From NCBI GenBank assembly GCA_021808425.1, contig JAKBBS010000162.1, forward strand, positions 1-7,194: 7,194 bases of DNA, read 5' to 3'. The position numbers and the translations under genes were made by a program. This stretch comes from Actinomycetes bacterium (GTDB lineage Bacteria; Actinomycetota; Acidimicrobiia; Acidimicrobiales; Palsa-688). Positions 6,496-7,194 of the stretch are shown in pieces; positions within the stretch are counted from its first letter, which is position 1, and every line of letters starts with the position of its first letter. The notes beneath the pieces are model-generated. The model worked only from the letters and a program-made list of their open reading frames with translations, was not told the DNA's origin and ran no database searches.

Positions 6496-6653
6496 GCGTG
6501 AGGGTCGCTAGAGCAGGGAACTCGGTGTAAATCCGGGGCTGTCCCGCAACTGTCAACGGGGAGTAACCCCTCAGCTATGGCCACTGCCTCCGGGTGGGAA
6601 GGCCGAGGGGAAGCGGATCCGTGAGCCAGGAAACCTGCCGGCGGCAGTACGCG
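6496..6653 (+). promoter_or_regulatory. Cobalamin (B12) riboswitch upstream of cobU
   Basis: All conserved blocks of the cobalamin riboswitch are present in order: GGGAA at 6516-6520, GGTGTAAATCCGG at 6524-6536, CCCGCAACTGT at 6543-6553, GCCACTG at 6580-6586, GGGAAGG at 6596-6602, and the B12 box AGCCAGGAAACCTGCC at 6624-6639. Pairings that fit the fold include GCGTG (6496-6500) with TACGC (6649-6653) as the closing stem, GCAGG (6513-6517) with CCTGC (6634-6638), and the hairpin CGGG-GCTGT-CCCG (6534-6546). The 3' end is 29 bases before the cobU ATG, with no terminator hairpin followed by a T-run, so control is more likely at translation initiation than by termination. High adenosylcobalamin should reduce CobU synthesis. 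The transcript must start near or inside the 5' end of cobO on the other strand. Confidence 0.95.
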
Positions 6654-6682
6654 AGGACGTGAACCAGCTTGGCTGACAGAAA

Positions 6683-7194
6683 ATGATCATCTTGCTCCTT
6701 GGCGGAGCGAGGAGCGGGAAGTCCGCCCTCGCGGAGAAGGTCGCGTCCCGGTGCCGGCCTCCCGTCGTCTACGTCGCACCGGCCGTCGTCGGCGACGACG
6801 CAGGATTCCAGGAGCGCGTCCGCCTGCACCGGGAGCGCCGGCCTGCCGCCTGGGGAACCGCCGAGCCCGGCGCGCACCTCGTGGAGTATCTGTTGTCAGC
6901 CGATCCCGGGACGCAGCTCATCGACTCTTTAGGTTCTTGGGTCGCCGCCTGCGAGGACTTCGCCGTCGACGCCGAAGGTCTCTGCGAGGCGCTCGGATCC
7001 TACGACGGTGACGTCGTGATCGTGAGCGAGGAGGTGGGGCTAGGGGTTCACCCTTCCAGCGAGGTCGGTGGTAGGTTCCGCGACGCGCTCGGCGTGCTCA
7101 ACCAGACGGTCGCGGAGCACGCCGACGAGGTCCGCCTCGTCGTGGCGGGCAGGACACTTCGACTCACGGAACCAGACTGGCCCCTGGCGCCCGA
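6683..7194 (+). CDS. cobU: Adenosylcobinamide kinase / adenosylcobinamide-phosphate guanylyltransferase (CobU), C-terminus outside window
   Basis: This bifunctional enzyme phosphorylates adenosylcobinamide and then transfers GMP from GTP to give adenosylcobinamide-GDP, in the nucleotide-loop stage of B12 synthesis. 170 codons are present. The P-loop GGARSGKS is at 7-14. YVAPAVVGDD (30-39) leads into RVRLHRERRP, whose H49 aligns with the guanylylated His46 of Salmonella CobU. Later come VSEEVGLGVHP, GGRFRDALGVLNQ and EVRLVVAGRTLRL, all standard for the family. In Salmonella CobU (181 residues) the equivalent of the last motif lies at the C-terminus. Here the frame continues with LTEPDWPLAP past the edge, so there is a C-terminal extension, possibly a fusion. 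The ATG at 6683 is fixed by an in-frame stop at 6674-6676 and the distance to the P-loop. No Shine-Dalgarno precedes it. Expression should be governed by the cobalamin riboswitch. Confidence 0.93.
   Translation, partial: MIILLLGGARSGKSALAEKVASRCRPPVVYVAPAVVGDDAGFQERVRLHRERRPAAWGTAEPGAHLVEYLLSADPGTQLIDSLGSWVAACEDFAVDAEGLCEALGSYDGDVVIVSEEVGLGVHPSSEVGGRFRDALGVLNQTVAEHADEVRLVVAGRTLRLTEPDWPLAP

Noticed and set aside
6477..6584. N-terminal extension of cobO by 36 residues
   Set aside because: It is antisense to the conserved riboswitch core and resembles nothing in CobO; the ATG at 6476 gives the normal distance to the P-loop.
6659..6676. Five-codon leader peptide (GTG to TGA) just before cobU
   Set aside because: The only binding-site-like sequence is two bases from the GTG, too close to work well, and the riboswitch already explains the long leader.

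Overview
The window is high-GC, densely packed bacterial DNA. Short overlapping genes, GTG starts, few Shine-Dalgarno sequences and the style of the CobU and SbcC proteins suggest an actinobacterium, perhaps an Acidimicrobiia-like lineage. The phylum is an inference from protein style; no rRNA or marker gene is present.

Layout. (1) 1-697, minus strand: the N-terminal part of a membrane acyltransferase-3 (OafA/YrhL-type) protein that runs off the left edge. (2) 726-4168, minus strand: sbcD followed by sbcC, overlapping by 7 bp. They encode the SbcCD (Mre11-Rad50-like) DNA-end processing nuclease. The acyltransferase starts 28 bp after sbcC on the same strand. (3) 4169-4256: a short, relatively AT-rich divergent promoter region. 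(4) 4257-5775, plus strand: a membrane-anchored NERD-domain (nuclease-related) protein overlapping by 8 bp with a NUDIX hydrolase of the NUDT19-like type. (5) 5762-5913, minus strand: a very small ribbon-helix-helix-like reading frame. Its putative -10 box lies exactly between the arms of an inverted repeat. (6) 5952-7194: a cobalamin locus. cobO is on the minus strand. A complete adenosylcobalamin-type riboswitch and cobU (cut by the right edge) are on the plus strand.

How the parts work together. SbcC and SbcD form one ATP-driven nuclease complex. The divergent NERD/NUDIX pair could belong to the same DNA or nucleotide maintenance neighbourhood, but that rests only on adjacency. CobO adenosylates the corrin, and CobU activates adenosylcobinamide for nucleotide-loop assembly. 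The riboswitch should shut down cobU when cobalamin is plentiful. cobO starts only 20 bp from the riboswitch on the other strand and seems to have its own, possibly leaderless, promoter.

No tRNA, rRNA, CRISPR array, insertion sequence or phage gene was seen. I found no clear new multi-gene system. The items most worth a second look are the miniature ribbon-helix-helix frame with its operator-like site, the cobO/riboswitch arrangement, and the NERD protein divergent from sbcCD. No gene-free stretch exceeds 300 bases.

Note on form: the feature confidence values were absent from the original answer and were supplied when it was rewritten, judged from the evidence wording, because the schema requires them.
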